Shown one piece after another: positions 1 to 14,934 of a stretch of 64,000 nt of DNA. Positions within the stretch are counted from its first letter, which is position 1, and the number at the start of each line of letters is the position of its first letter. Under the pieces are notes generated by a model that was not told the DNA's origin, did not search any database, and saw nothing but the letters and a program-made list of their open reading frames with translations. Origin of the DNA: Lycocorax pyrrhopterus obiensis (Eukaryota > Chordata > Aves > Passeriformes > Paradisaeidae); the NCBI GenBank assembly GCA_014706295.1, contig JACSVZ010000002.1, positions 19,452,494 through 19,516,493 on the forward strand. The letters are read 5' to 3'. A program made the translations under genes and the position numbers.

Positions 1-880
1 CTTCTTGTGAGTCTGTGCATGAGGGTAAAAAGAAAAGCTACCCACAATTCTCATACTCTTCTCTGTATTTCTGTGTTATCTTATGTAGATATTTAAAGGC
101 CAGAAAATTAGTTTTGCACCATTATTTTTCTTGCTGCTTTGTTAATACTTAAAGCAAGCATTATCTGGAAAATTTGAGAATGTGCACTGTATGACATTGA
201 GTAAATGTCAGTAAGTTTTCCAGCTTGCTCTAGTTTCCCTGCTATTCACCCTATTTGTGAAAAGTATGTGATCCCGTGGAATATAATCCATCCTGATTAA
301 TATCCTATTCAGCTCAATGAAAGAATTTAGGGGATAACATATCATTAAACTCTTCCAGTAGATGTTTTTCTTTTGACATGCCACAAGACTTGTCAGGAGA
401 CTGTTAGATACCACTAGATAGAACATGGGAGCAAGAGGACTTTCAAATAAGGACAATGATGGACAGCAAGGAACTTGCAAACATAATTGTAACTGAAGTG
501 TCTGTTCACATACTTTTAATGACTCTAAATCGCAATGCTCTTAACTTCAGGAGAAAGAAACCCAAATGTTATGTAGAATCTAATGACTTGTATCTGTTCC
601 TCTCTGATCATTCACATACTTCCTTAGAGAAAATTCTTGGACAGAGGCATGAAATACATTATCTACTCGGTGAGACACCACCATGCAATAGCTCCCAAGG
701 GCCTCTCAGCTTCAGCCAAAGACCAACACAGTTCCTAGACAGCCTGGAACCAGAGAAAAGAGGTTGATGGAAGGATTATCTCAGTTGGGACAAATATCTT
801 AGCAGCTGTGTCATTGTAGTATCTTTGGCGCTGCTGAATCCTTGGAAGAGGCTTGAATAGAGCTGTTAGAGGGAAATCTA

Positions 881-920
881 ATTTTGCAGTCTATTTCTGG
901 TATTTTGCAGTCTATTTCTG
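881..920 (+). repeat. Two-copy 21-bp tandem duplication
   Basis: ATTTTGCAGTCTATTTCTG occurs at 881-899 and 902-920 with no mismatch over 19 bases. Confidence 0.95.
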
Positions 921-3900
921 CTATTTACTGGCTGGGTAAAACATCTTCATGCCTGAACAGCTCTTGTCATCAATAAAAAAGTTTGGATGGTACTGGATAG
1001 TTTTTAGATGGTCTTTTAATGTTTGAAGACATTTAATATAACGGGATTCATGTTTGAATCAAACTGTTGTAATATCAATACAGATTTTTTTCTTTTGCTG
1101 CTGTGTCCCTCCTCCTATATTGACACAGAGTCTAATAAAAATAACTGTCATAAGCTTTTCTGCTTGCTCTGCTTGTTCTCCTCTTTCTTCCATCCAACTT
1201 TTAATGTTATTCCTTACCTGATAAATCACAGGCAATTTGAATCATATGATACACAGGAATTTCAAAAAAATGAAAGACTTTCTGGTTATGATGAAGTCAT
1301 TATTCTCCAATGTTTCAAAAAATTCAGTAATGAAAAGAAAAATAGAGTTAGAAAAATGCTCAATGCCATCAAACTGGGTTGTCATCCATTCTGTAGAAGT
1401 TTGAAGCAACAAGGTTGCAGAAGACAAAAATAAAATTTTTCAAATTTTATAAAGCCTGCTTAAAATGTATTCATAACTGAAAGACAGTTTGGTGGATGTC
1501 TGGGTTTCTACTGCAACAAATCAATGTTATTTGAAATACAACTTTGGGGGTTTTATGTGGAGACTAATCCCACACTCATTGTATAATGCTATTGCATGCT
1601 TCTATTAATCCTTCACAAACTACTTAAGCTAATCCTATATATATAATATTCACATTCACATAAAACAACAGCACACAGCATGTCAGGGAAGACTGCAGAG
1701 GCTAACATGCAACAGTAGAGAAGTTTCAGGCACCATTAAATTACATTTCACATATATACATAAAAAAATAACACTGAAATAGCATGTAATGAAGACGGTT
1801 TTTATTCTATCAGGAACTCTTTAGAAGGGAATTTATCTCTGTGTTCCTCTACTGTCAACATCCTGCCACAACTACGTGCTGTCTCATGCCTTGTTCTCCC
1901 ACCACATTTGTTTGAGTTGGACACAGAGCTCAGAGAGGTGAGGCAGCGTGGGTTTGCCTCAAGCAGAACTATTCAGCAGTGAATGTACAGCTCAAAACAC
2001 TGAGATAGAAGCTGGTAAATGTCCGTGTGCAACTTGTGCTTCAGGGGAGGCAAGCTATGTTTGCATGTTCCAAAAGAGGTTCTTCTTCATATGTGTTGCC
2101 CAGTTAAAGGTTGTGTGAATATAAGCATATTATCCTGTTCTCTAGTTCAACTCTGCATCCCAAGAAGACTCTAATGCAGCCACTGTAAAGGAAAAGCAGC
2201 TAGCTCTGCCCCTTTCTGTCATTTCGCCCTGATGCCCAGGACTAGATACACTCATCAAATTTCACCACCAATTTATTTCTCATCTTAGTCAAACTAATGG
2301 CAGACAATGCTTTGAATGAGGAACCTCTGCCTTGGGTCAAAAGTAAATAAACCCCAAACTAAACCTTTTGAGCCAGATCAGTTTGCCCGTCTATCTCTTG
2401 GTGCAGTGGACAAACGTTGTGTAGGCAGCGAAGGCGGCAGGCTGCAGGTGGTGCAGCTGGCGAAGAACACACAACAAGCAGGGACAACAATACACAACCA
2501 GATTTGTAACAGACACACTGTATCCTGAAGCTGAGACAATTTTGGCCTTGTCCATTCTTTGCCTCCTTTGTCCACTTGTTACCTCACAATCATTTTGGGC
2601 TATGCTCTTTAGTTGTGGAGCTAATCCATGAAAACATCAGGCTTAGAGCAACATGAGCAGAACTAAACAGAGAAAAGGCAAAAAGTCTAATTGGGGAAAA
2701 ACTAGAATATATTAGTCTCAGTGTTTAGAATCTGAGAATTAAATCACATTAGCTTTGGTATCATCAGTAACTCCCTTGGGTTTCCTGTCTTTTGCTACAT
2801 TAGTTTACATTAAAGCAAATTACATTACATGAAAACCCTGTATTGATCTGTAATTTAAAGCACACAAAAAAACCCCCTTCTGCAAACAGGTAGGGATATG
2901 GACCAATTTCCCTTCCATAAAGGGAAATATTGCCTATATCAAGTGTTTCTCTATGATCTTTCAGTTTTTATAAAATTTCTATTCTAAAGACCTTCATGGT
3001 CTTTACCATCCTGGTCATACACAACTTTGTAATACCATAATGGGAACGGGAAGACCAAAACGTCTTTCTCAATGCAGTTAATACAGGAAGATATTCACCC
3101 AGATCCAAAAAGATGAAGCTTTCTCTCTAAGCAAGTAACTTAACAAGAGTCCCATAATGATGTCAGGAAAATCTGCACTGTCAAATTGGGTAATTACACT
3201 CTATTTTCGAATTAATTCTTTTCATTAAAGAAAAAGCTTGCCCTTATCTTCCTATTAGAACAGGACCAGTGCTGTACCACAGTTCCAAGTCCAAGGTTTT
3301 AATAATCTGACCAAAAAGAATAAATGACCAAAAACCAAAAAATTCGATACTAGTTTGAACTAAATGATTACAAGTTTCTGTCATGAGAAGTATACTAGCT
3401 TCAACTTTGAACAAAAAGACTGAAGTAAAAGTAACATTTTTATGGTTTCTAGTTTAAAATAGTGTTTTTGTGTGTGAATAAACACTCTAAAGGGAAGAGT
3501 GAAATGACTTCTCTTATGGACACCAAGAAAAAAGGAAAAATCTTTGGTACCATTTCAAGATATTTTTAAAATGTGGGTGTCCCTTTAAGAAAAGGCAGGG
3601 GTGAACCTGTTTTGGAGTTGGGCACGCAGAGGTTTAGGAGCACAAGGGAATTGATCCTTCCATCTGAAGACCTCAAACCTGTGATAACCCATCTTTTCCG
3701 TTTTTTCCATATAGTCAGAGTGAGGAAATAGGCCATGGCTAGGCTGTGGGTGGCATGGAGCAGTGCTGTTCAGACTTCAGCTTGTCATAGGCCTAAAAAG
3801 CCATCAGTAGGAAGCTGATTTGTGTGCAATCTCTGCAAAGCCCTTTAGTAAATATAGTTCTGCCAAGTCTCATGGCTGGTTTTTAACACATTTTTAACTG

Positions 3901-6900
3901 GTTGAAGTGTAGTCATCAGTGGAATGCTGCACATGCTGTGATGGAGTGCCTGGGCAATTTATTGTACAACAGAGCTAGCCCTGCCAGGCAGGAGCCTTAT
4001 AGCACCGGGGAGCATGTACTAACAGAAACATCAAACTGGGTTTATGTTTCTGTGCCTCAGTAAAAGTACACATTAAAACACATGGTTAATGTCTTTTAGA
4101 CATTTGCAAAAGACTGGGTCATGTTTCATAAATTCACTATGCATTGGTACATGATCTGAAAGAAACTCTAAATGATTGAGATTGAAAATGTTTTATGTAA
4201 GTTTTCTGACCATCACATGATGAGCTAAAATAGGACTATTGGAGGAAGAGGCATAAGAACTAAACAGAAAATGTCTTTAGACTAAACTAGACCAAAAATT
4301 AATTTCTAAAAAATGGAAGACTTAAGTTACAATGTTGTTTTACATTATGGATGACATATGATATAATGCACACTTCACACTGATGATAAATGTTGGTCAT
4401 TTAATCATATGGTAAGTTACAAGCAGCAATAGGATATCTGTGGTAAATGCCATGTAATCGCAGGGTTCATAAACAGTGATCCCTGCCTCCTAAGCCAGAG
4501 TGCAGGTTACAGCATAATTATGTTTAGACTCAGTAAAAGTAATCATCAGATGTGGCTGGATTGTATTTGCCAAGAAAAAGCCATTTAGGGTCTGCCCAAA
4601 GAAAACATGTTCATTCCTTTCAACATTGGGAGCTGGTGAAGCATAACTGTAGCCCCATGACTCATCACTCATCCAAAAGATAAAAGTTATATCAGGAAAC
4701 CTCGAAGTCTAGTCTTAATGTAGAAAGCCTTAGACAGACATTAGCTGTAATGAGGATAAGGCTGTTTCATCATGCTTTGGTGGAAAATGTCTGTCTGCGG
4801 CAAAAGACACAATAGGCTCCTCTTCACATCAGATGACAGCTATAGAAGAGTGGTGACAGTTTTTTCCATGAGCATTTTAACCACTTCCTTTTGAATGAAT
4901 AACAAAATGGAGAGTATGGATTAAACCACCAAGATGCAAGAAGAAAATCTTGCCTCCCATGAAAACCCAGAAAACAAAATACAGTCATGTTCACATTCTA
5001 TTGTTTTTTTAAGAAAACGTTCCCGAAAGATTAAATTCAGGAAGCACGCACAGGCAGGTGCTGAAATAAAACTGCTTTCAGCTACCACCTGCACTCATAG
5101 TTGTTTTCATTGTTGCAGGTCATGAATGGCAGCAGAGAGAAAATGGAGAACCAATGAATTTTTTTACTTCATTCAGTTTGAACAAAATAATGCAGGTTCT
5201 TTTTATTTCCCTTGAGAGAGTGTAGATATACGGCTTGTCATCCTTCCGTCTGCTGTCATGGCTCCATTAGAGAACTGATTATTACTTTTACTCTTGTACA
5301 AACTTTACACCCCAGAAGCTGCTACTTTCACAAGTTGCCATCAGTATGGCAACTCACATTCCATTTCTGAGGAACATAATTACTTGTTCAGAGTACATGA
5401 TCTCATTAGGTAAGGTGCATATACTTCTTAATAGACAGAAAAAACCACATTTTTTTTCACCACAGGATTTGATGACCTTTGTCAAGAAATTAAGAAAAAG
5501 GCAGCAAGAAAAGATTTCAAATGTCCACCCTGAGTACACACTTTGAGGCACTAAGACAACAAAGAAAATTTTTAAAGGTTAACAGCAGTACTATTTATGC
5601 TTTGACAACCTGCTCACAAAACTGTGGGTCTGTCCTCTCTGATTTGGGGACTCAGTTGCAATGGCCAGTCCTCAGTGATGATGATGGTGTTTTAAAATGT
5701 TTTAAAATTCACCATGGACAGGAAAACACATGAAAACAATCACAATTTGTTCTGACCAGAAATGCGTTTTGTAAATGTAAGCAAGGAAGAACCAGCTTCT
5801 TACCCTCTGTTACTAATTGTACTGTGAGTATATAAAGGACAAGTCATCGCTAGTAGTAACCAAGATTTTGTCACCAATTCCAAGTAAAAGCCCCCTGAAG
5901 GTTTGATTCATCTGGAAATGTAAAGAAGGGATAGCTAGTACAAAGGGTAGTGCAATCCTTTTAATCACACAAACATCATACGAGACATTTCAGAAAACCA
6001 GGAACCTAGTAAGGGGTCAGACCCAGCTTCATCTGTACACTGCTGACATAGGTCAATCACTACAGCAGTGAGTAGTGAAGTTGTAGTGATTCCTGACACT
6101 GTTAGAGCACAGCTTTCCGAGCTCAGTGACTGCTGGTGAGGAAGCAAACGACCAAGAGCAGCAGAGTGACTTTGTTGATGTTAACAGACCTACTACCGTG
6201 TGCATCCTGACTTCTTTGTATGGTATCAGACAGAAAGGAGTTTTGAAGAATAGGATGTCATGCAACTTCCTACATCAAGCAAAGTGACAAGGAAAACTTT
6301 GAGTGTGATATACACATGTATTGACAGAGAAAATAATGGTTGGGACATGTCTGATAAACAGGACTGATACATTGAGAAAGCCATCAAATCAAACCGGCTG
6401 TGATCATCCCTATATCTATTACTCAGTGATAATACTGGGCTAGAGAGCTGAGGGATATCCTCTCTTGAGCTGCACTGGTGCTCTGGTGCTTGTTGCCTCT
6501 TTTGCACAAAGCTATCTGGAGCAGGAGAGGTCAGTTTCCAATTGGTCAGGTCAGCTCTTCTGCCACCTAAAGCACTGCATAAGACGCAAGTTCTGCATCT
6601 GCATGGATTTTAAAGAACATATTTCTGTCCCTAATTTCTCTGTTCACTACCCATCCTTCTCTATTTGGAGATGAACCTCAACTACAGCTTCTTACTCTTC
6701 GCACAAATTCAGTCACATAGAATAGACAACATCTCAAAAACATCACTGATGAGGATTTCTGCCAGTGTGACTGATGTGACTTATATTGATTCTATCTGTG
6801 TGGGCTCAACTAAATAATGTAAGATGTCAACTAAGACCAGCAAAGCTCTTAACACAAGAAAACTTGGTACAGGTGTACCACAGGATGAATGTAATTATGA

Positions 6901-9900
6901 ACAGATCCATGTTGTCACTGCTGTTTTTCCTTCTGCAGCAGGTAAAAGAGGAAAGGTAAAAGTGGAAACAGGACTGCTCTGGTAGTGTCCAAACCCAAGT
7001 AGCAGTCACCAGAGAATGATCACTAGTTGCTTTCTCTGAAGCTTTTTGTTAAAATGATGGTTGATATGAGAAGTGAAAGCTTTCCCCTTCCTACTTTTTT
7101 GGGGAAACTGCCTTGAAATTCCCATCACAGAACAGGACTGCCTTCCCTTTGTGTACAGTACAGATTGATGGCACCGAAATAAAAGCCCAGTATGTGTTTA
7201 TAACCTTGAAATCGGTTGTTACCCATCTGTCACTAACGATCTTCATGCCAGTCGTTTTGCCTCCACTACTAGACTCACACTTTCCCATTGAAATACAACT
7301 TCTCAGTTCTTTATCTTGTTTAATAAACCCATCAAGGTGACGTAAACTCACATCCTCATCCAATGTCACATCCAGCCAAACTGGACCCAACCACTTCACC
7401 TGCTTTCACACACCTCCTACCAAGGAACAGAAAACTAAGCCAGCAATAATACCAAAAGAAATGCTTCATCACCCCACCTCACTGAACTGCAGTATAAGCA
7501 CTTCTGCTATCCCAAGATAGCTAGCAGGCAGGGTCAGCAGGGGCGGAAACTGTTTCTTCTCTTGGCTGTGAAGGCTTATGTCAATTCAAAGTCTTCATGA
7601 ATCCCCAGCCTTACACAACTTGGTATGATTAATTTCACCTTGGAAATCTCTTGAGCTTTCAATTTCCACTTAAGAATCTCATTGGGCTAACCTACTACCT
7701 CTCAATCTTCTAAAATTTTTGGCCTAAACTACATCTAAGAAAATTTTTTACTTCTGCAAGTGTAAAGTAAGAGCAAATCTGATAGTTAGGTTTCACTTCT
7801 TTTTCATCAGTTCTAGGAAGATGACTTAATCACCTTTTCCTGAACTGAAATCACATGCCTACATGTCTAAGACAGCTGAAAAACCTTTTCAACAATCACT
7901 GAAAGATGCTGCTGAAAACTGGAGAGACATAGGTTTTCTTCTCATTCGCAAGTACACAGATTCGGTAATGAGGCATGAGAAGGAAATCACATGGTATGAA
8001 AATTCTGAACTTGAATTCTAACATTCAAGGTCATTCAAGATCAATGTGTTCAACATTTGTGTTCAGCTTCAAAATAAGCCAGTAAAAATAAATTAAAATA
8101 TTATTATAACAAGATACTTAAAACCACTCAACCAGAAATGCTTCTCTATGGCATTGGTTCTTAAGAAACCATAATCTCACACTTTCTTTCAGCTTTTGAA
8201 AACTCCTTAAGCCTTACCAGGTTGAAAACAATGGCTTATAAATTTGATTCAAATTAACGCCAAGCCATTTCTCAATAAAAAAAAAAAGCAGGCATGTCTC
8301 TTTAATTCTTATCACTTAACATAAACTATAGAAAGAGTAGAAGGACCAAGTGCCATTAAAAATACCTATTGAAAAAAGACTGATGAATTCACAAGATAGA
8401 ATCACAAAGAGAGAACTCCGCCATTCAATTTATGTTAAATATAAAAACTAAATTTTAATGTAGATTTTAAAATACTCAGGAAAATAATTTTCATAAAATA
8501 CATGCATGTTATTTACAGTGAAACCTATAGAAAAACCATTCATTTTATGACAGTATGTAATGCTTCAGCTATTCCACAATACTTGGAAACACAAACAAAT
8601 GAAAGCTCTAAAGGGCTGAATATTTTACCAGTTGCAGAGATGAGTTTTCCCATTTAGCAAATTATAAGAGTATTTAAGGGCCTGTGTCTGCAAAGGCTCA
8701 AAGGACCCTCAGTACCTACAGAGTTCAGTCAATATTTAGGGTGCTCACATTGGACAAAAAGGCCAGTGGTTTTGACAAGAAGTCTTGTTTTCCACTTACT
8801 CATTTTTTCTAACAAAGAGAATGCCTATCTCTATCTCCTACCAATACTATCATAGCACTCAAGAAGAATCTTGGCTACCATTCAGCCATACTTGCAATCC
8901 AAGTTCAAACTTCTACACACTTAAGTTACTACCTTAAAAGATGGCATAGATATCTGGGAGTACCAAGTCAGGATGGACCTTCAGCCCTAGTGAGACATTC
9001 ATACACGGTCCTCTGGGCAGTCAAATAGGTCTTGCAGCACAAGTGGCTGAATGACATGGACAGTGTTTTCCATTTTGCTGAACAGACTCATAGAAAAAGA
9101 TAATTCAGCCATACTGAGGGACCTTTCTGCCTCAGGCTTCTTCCAGACTTTCCATCCAACCTCAAGACAAAATTGTATTTACACCTCTGGGAGATGGAAA
9201 TCATACATTCACTTAAGCACAAGAGAGGAAATCCTTGCATGCTTGGCAATGGCTGCTCTCTCAGCATGTTTCCAGATTGCAGAGGGGGAAGGGGCCAGCT
9301 CTGAGGAGGGAATCCTACTGCAGAGGCTAGGCTTTCATCCAAGAAGGCTAAGCTAGGTGCTCTGAATTACCTTTCTCATTTCATTGACTACATAAGTAAA
9401 TATATGCCTTAATTGAAAGTGAGTTCCATCTCTCTTGCCCTGTTTCCTGCTCCATCTTTCCCTCCACCTTTAGACAGAGGAAAGATTTCATTGTACAAAG
9501 GTTATTGCTTCTTTAAAAATAACAATAACAAAAATAATCTTTTGTCCAGTACATTTAATTAAGTATTTATAATGCTCAGATCATATAGCTACTTTTTAGG
9601 TAGAAAAGATATTTTGTAAAAACTTCTTTTCCTCATGTATATATTATTGCTAGCTAGACAACAACTCTATAATGCCACTGATATGTTTCTTATTTCTTAG
9701 TATTTATTGAAATGAGCAAGCAGAGAATATATTTAAAAAAATCAATACAGAAAATCTGGTAAAGGTGGCAGATTATTTTGGGCAGAGGGATGGTGCTACC
9801 TCTCTTTCCAGAATAAAGAAGACAATTTTTTTTCCTTATTTCATCTCACTTTCTCAAGTTGTCTATTTTTTTTTTGTACAGGTGGCATTAATCATTCTAT

Positions 9901-10669
9901 ATGTAGGTCTCACAGGTTTGTACATTTACTTCTACTACCATTGCTTTGTTTTCTTCTTCTGGTTCTCCCTTGTTAGTTGTTTTAAAACACGGGTGATTTT
10001 TGTGTAGATCAGGATGCTGGAAGTCTACACAGAGAGTAAACAGTGGCATGCCATTTCTACTAAAACATCACTTATTTGCACATTTTCTCTTCAGTACAAT
10101 ATATCTCACTTCCAAAGTAGAGATGTGCAGTCAAACACATTTCTGTAGTGACAATTTAATTTCAGCTACACTTAAGCTTTTATTTGGGAATGTGTCATTG
10201 GCATGGTTTTGCACATTTAATTTTCTTATGAGACATGCACGTTGCACTCTCACTTGACCTGCAAATTCATAAACTGGGAAAACTCATATACTGTAGAATA
10301 AGTACCAGTATCAGCTAGTAGGAGCTCTTGGGTGAAGTCCAAATTGAACTGCTGTGTGAGAATTTTATTTTTTATAAGTGCAGAGGACAAAATGTAACGA
10401 CCACATAACATGATTCATCCAAACTCAGGAAACAACTTTAGACCTGATGGATGTGATCTTTAGAAAAGCATCTGTCTTGAAATAGTACACACAAATATGT
10501 GTGCTCTGATATGGCTGAGCTTCCATTGAGTTAGTAATGTGAAACATAATTCACAAACTGTCCTTTCACATGTTAGAAAGAAAGTTCTAATGAAATCTAT
10601 TTTAATCAGTGAAAAATTTGGGTATAACACAAGCACAGTTTTTCCAGGTCTCTTAAAAGTAATCAAGCA

Positions 10670-10776
10670 CGAAACAACAAAAAAACCCCACCTTCCCCCT
10701 CCTCCAAAAAACCCCCAACCAAACCAACCCTCCTTTCAAAAAACACCAACAAAACAAAGCAAACAACAAAAAGAAG
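10670..10776 (+). repeat. A/C-rich low-complexity tract
   Basis: About 107 bp dominated by A and C (AACAAAAAAACCCC, CCAACCAAACCAACCC, AACAAAACAAAG). It is the complementary-strand counterpart of the G/T-rich tracts elsewhere in the window. Confidence 0.9.
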
Positions 10777-12137
10777 CTCAAATTTCAATTGCTGTTACCA
10801 CTGGGAAATGACATCTTTTGGTCTAAACCAGTGCTTTATTTTCATAAGACACAATTATGCCTAAATTTCATATGGAAAGCCGAATTGTTCACGTTGTGTT
10901 CATAAGGAGTCCTTGGCAAAATCTCCACATTCATTGTAGATAGTTAGTAAAATTTAGCAAAATTGACTACACAGAAAGAACACAGTGCAAAATATTTGTC
11001 TTATCTAATTCATGCAGTTCTTGGGCACAACTCTTTACTGGATCTACGCCCTTTAATCTTATGCATAGTCAGTCAAATGTTTTCTGAATGAGCTGCCAGA
11101 AGAGAAAGTACTCAACTGATTTTTGATACCTTAATAAAAGTTGGCAGGATTTACCAAAGTTCTTCCTGCTTTTTCTTCCTTTTACTGCTGATGAATAAAT
11201 GAATTTAATATACCAATGTTGCAGATTAAGTCCTTTGCAGGGTACTGCTCACTACTCAGTTGCATACATTGAATATTTCATCTTGACTTTTCACTGCTAC
11301 TGATCCGCTTCTGCTCAGAGAAAATTTTTCCCTTTACTTTCAGTTCTCAACACATCACAATTCAAAGTCTTTTTTTCGCTCCCTCCTTAATCTGAGCAGT
11401 TCTTTCCTGAGGCACTTGCACTGCTCTTTGCAATCAAGTCCTCTTTGCTTTCTCAAGGCTGCATGTTTTCAATACTTCGTGTCTTTCCCCATGAAACAGG
11501 CTGTTTTCCAGGTTAGAATTGTATCCCCTTCTGCAACTGACTCTCTGCAGGAATTTTAATAGTTTTTCTGAATTTTATTTCTTAATTTTAACTATTTATT
11601 TCTAACTGAGGGAATTTTTGTGAAAAGATTAGGTCAAGGGATTCTGTACCTAACAGAGCAACTCTTGATTTTAACAATTATCTGTGTTATGCAGCATGCA
11701 TGCTTCACAAAATTTTTGGCAGTATCACAAAAACTCCATAAAAAGTGGGGTTTTAATTTTTAAAAAAAATATTTTCTACAACATTCAATGACTATTTCTC
11801 CTCTCGTATCAAGCCTGTTACTAAAGGTAGCTAGAACAGCACAGGACTACTAGCTCACATAAGCTACTTTAGCTGTGGCCTCAAACACATATCAAATTTT
11901 TGTGAGTTTTCCTGTCCTGCTAAGGCTTCTGCTGATGAAATCTTCCATCCCAAGTATTTTGACACTGCACTTCAACAAAGACTGAAATTTTATTTATTGG
12001 CACACTTACAGTCCTTGGTACCAGAGATCTGAGAACCTTAAAGGGTTGAGATAAATCGTTTGCTTTCAGCAAGGGTAATTCTCTTACCCTGTTTCTCAAA
12101 GAGAAGGTTTGTTGGAAATATATTCCTTTAGCTCATC

Positions 12138-12172
12138 AGACTCTTTTGGTTTCTCATCAACCAAAAGAGTCT
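12138..12172. repeat. Perfect 14-bp hairpin, 7-nt loop
   Basis: AGACTCTTTTGGTT (12138-12151) and its exact complement AACCAAAAGAGTCT (12159-12172) around the spacer TCTCATC. Pairing does not extend beyond 14 bp. Confidence 0.95.
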
Positions 12173-13595
12173 CTTTATTGGAGTGAATTCTTGTACCAAG
12201 AGCAAAGTGAAAATGCCCTGTAGTGCTACAATGCTCTGCTATGAAGCTTTACTTCAGGCAGTGACTGTGACTCCTGAAACAGAAGATAAATGTGAAGAAA
12301 AATTGTCCTGGTTGGTAAGATATTTATTATCAAGCTGCTTAAGAAACCTCCCTGCGATGTTACCATTTGGTTTTCCAGGGAAGAGAATTGATGGGATGCT
12401 AAGAATTCCTACTCTCACATTCAGGCACTACCTGTTTATCCTGTTACAATAAGTCTCATAGAAAGTTCTCTGGGTCTACAGACTACTTTTTGCTGTGTCA
12501 AGCCTTGCTTTCATTACATAACTAAGGAGAATTTGGTTCTAGGTAACCTATTCCTGGTACTTTGGTTTGCTCGAAAACACTTTGCTCAGTGTCATCTGCT
12601 ATATCCTCATCTGGGACCAAATGTTAATCAGTTAAATGCTTGCTAGCTCCATACTCTTTTTTTTTTCCCCCTTAACATTAGTGCCACATAATAAAGCCTC
12701 TACTATAGATAAGATAATGGAAGTGGTGCCTCTTCCCTGTTAGCTGGATCTCAGATGAGGAACACCCTTCCAAATGCAGTCAAACTGAGTCAAACCAGAC
12801 TGTGTTGAGAAAATGATCTATTACAAAGCTAAATTTTTTTGATAAAGGCACCCTCAATCAATACCATTTGAAAAAATTACAAAGACTCACTGACTAAAAC
12901 TTTTTACAAGCACAATGCAAAATTTTATTTTTGTCTTGAAGAAAAAAAGACAGTTCTTCTGAACTCTTGGAGCTTCTTAAATTAATGGGTTTTAAATTTT
13001 AGTCTTTCTAATTGTGGTGTCACAAGAGACGGTATCATGTACATCAAATCTGTGGAATGAGAGCCATTGAAATATATGCCTAGATATACTACAGTATTCT
13101 ACTGCCAGTTGGTTTTTGCTCTTTGTTTTCAAAAAAATTAGCTGATTAGCTGAAAGTCAAGTGAATTTACTACCTTTGTTGAAAGCAAGGAAGCACCAAG
13201 TGTTGAAGCGAAGCTTTGTGAGATCCCTCCCATCACAGCTGGATGCAGCTATGTGTGTTTCCTTCAAGTTCTAAAACAACGAAAGTCTGCAGCTAGACTT
13301 TTAGCATGCCATTTACAACGAAATTTTGTCTTATTTGTCAATTTTAATTGCTGGTCCAAAGTCATAGTTAGTATAAATCACGGAGTAATCGATTTTGTCC
13401 CCTTAAGACTTTTCTGAGCAAAAGCAGAAGACCATGCCATCAAATTAATACAGTTTGGCAAGCTATCATTTTAAGGTTAGATGTTACCAAACCAGACACA
13501 CAGAACTCTGGCATTTATGAGATACTCAGTAATCTGACTATTGGTTAGAGCTCAGACTTCAAGTTTGTTTTTGCTTTGTTTTTGAGAGTACATAC

Positions 13596-14168
13596 TTGGG
13601 GGGATCAGCTGGAAAGCTTTGCGGAAAATGACATGGTGACTCTGGTGAACAGCAAGCTGAACATGAGTCAGTAATGGTGGGACACATCCAGAGAGCTGTG
13701 TCCAGCTCTGGACTCCCCAGTACAACAGAGATATGGAATTACTGGTGAGAGTTCAGTGAAGGACACTCCAGTGAGGACATGTAAGCAAAGATGATAAAGG
13801 GGCTGTTTAGCCTACACAACAGAAGCCTTGGGGTGGATTTCATCAAGGTATATAAATACCTGAAGGAAGGGTGCAAAAAAAATGGAGCCAGGCTCTTCTC
13901 ATTGGTGCCCAGTGACAGGACAAGAGGCAGTGGGCACAAACTGAAACACACAAGGTATGGTCTGTCTGAACACCAGAAAGAAATACTTTGCTGTGAGGGT
14001 GACTTTGCACTGGTTGCCCAGAGATGCTGTGGATCATTCTTCTGTGGAGTTATCAAAAAACTCTGTGACCACTGTTGTAGGGAACTGGCTGCACGTAGCC
14101 CTGCCTAAGGGGTTGGACTTGATGACCTCTAGAGGTCATTCCAACCTCCATGTCTCTATTCTGTGATA
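13596..14168 (+). mobile_element. CR1 LINE, 5'-truncated 3' part
   Basis: Chicken Repeat 1 non-LTR retrotransposon remnant. It begins in the C-terminal part of the reverse transcriptase reading frame (sequence like CTGAACATGAGTCAG near 13659). It continues through the segment equivalent to GGGCTGTTTAGCCT near 13801 and the ATAAATACCTGAAGGAAGG block, and ends with GGTTGGACTTGATGACCTC near 14111 and a degenerate TCTATTCTGTGATA tail. It is interrupted by small deletions, notably around 13675, and by frameshifts, so it makes no functional enzyme. It lies antisense to PLXDC2. The 5' truncation is typical of CR1 copies. Confidence 0.93.
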
Positions 14169-14907
14169 CTTTTAGGTGTAAAAATAACCTTCTCTATAAC
14201 TCACTGAACACAAATTCTTGCAAGGCTATTACATGTATATTTTGTGACATATCCATTAATTTCCAGACTAATAAGAAAAAAGCTTTTCCTGCCTCAAAAA
14301 GCATAAATGAGCATTTCAAGAATTCTCTTTCAAACCTCAGCATTGTAATGAGATCAAACTGATATAGTAGGAAACAGAATATTTAATGAGGATCAAAGTC
14401 ATTAAAACACTGGCAGACCTGCTAAACTAGTCCAGTCAGGGTCCTTCATATTTACTGCCTGGCTATTGAAGTTGTTATCACCTGCCCCACAGGGAAAAAC
14501 AATTTAAATCTTAAATTGTACTGTTGGGGATGCTATAGTTATAGAGTAGGGCAGTCTTACAGAAATTAGAGTCATCCTTGAAAAAAATTAAGCAACTTGC
14601 TGAATTATACAAAATATCTGCAATTTGCTGATAATTATACTGTTTTTGTACTGCTTCAAACTTTACCTGGAGCTGAAGCAGTGTTTAGATCACACCACAA
14701 CTCTTTCATTGATTTTCTGCTGTGTTACCATGGAAACTTTTCCCCCCAAAAATGCACATTGCACTACAAATTTATACAGGCAGTGTTCATTTTGTTGGTA
14801 GGTTAAAGGAGGAGCCAAATCTAAATGCTCCTTCATTTTAATCATCTAGTTAACTGGTAACAGTGTACTGAGTCCTAGTCAGAAATTTTTCTTATGGCTA
14901 TTTTATT

Positions 14908-14934
14908 TTCTCAACCTTCTTGCAAGGTTGAGAA
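14908..14934. repeat. Perfect 11-bp hairpin, 5-nt loop
   Basis: TTCTCAACCTT and AAGGTTGAGAA separated by CTTGC. No U-run or other feature beside it suggests a function. Confidence 0.9.

Noticed and set aside
1023..1433. 136-codon plus-strand open frame
   Set aside because: It begins at TTG, has low-complexity, Phe/Lys/Asn-rich composition, no domain, no splice context and no recognisable homolog. It is expected by chance in AT-rich DNA.
7091..7399. 102-codon minus-strand open frame on the same strand as PLXDC2
   Set aside because: It starts at GTG and its peptide does not match the next PLXDC2 exon or any known domain.
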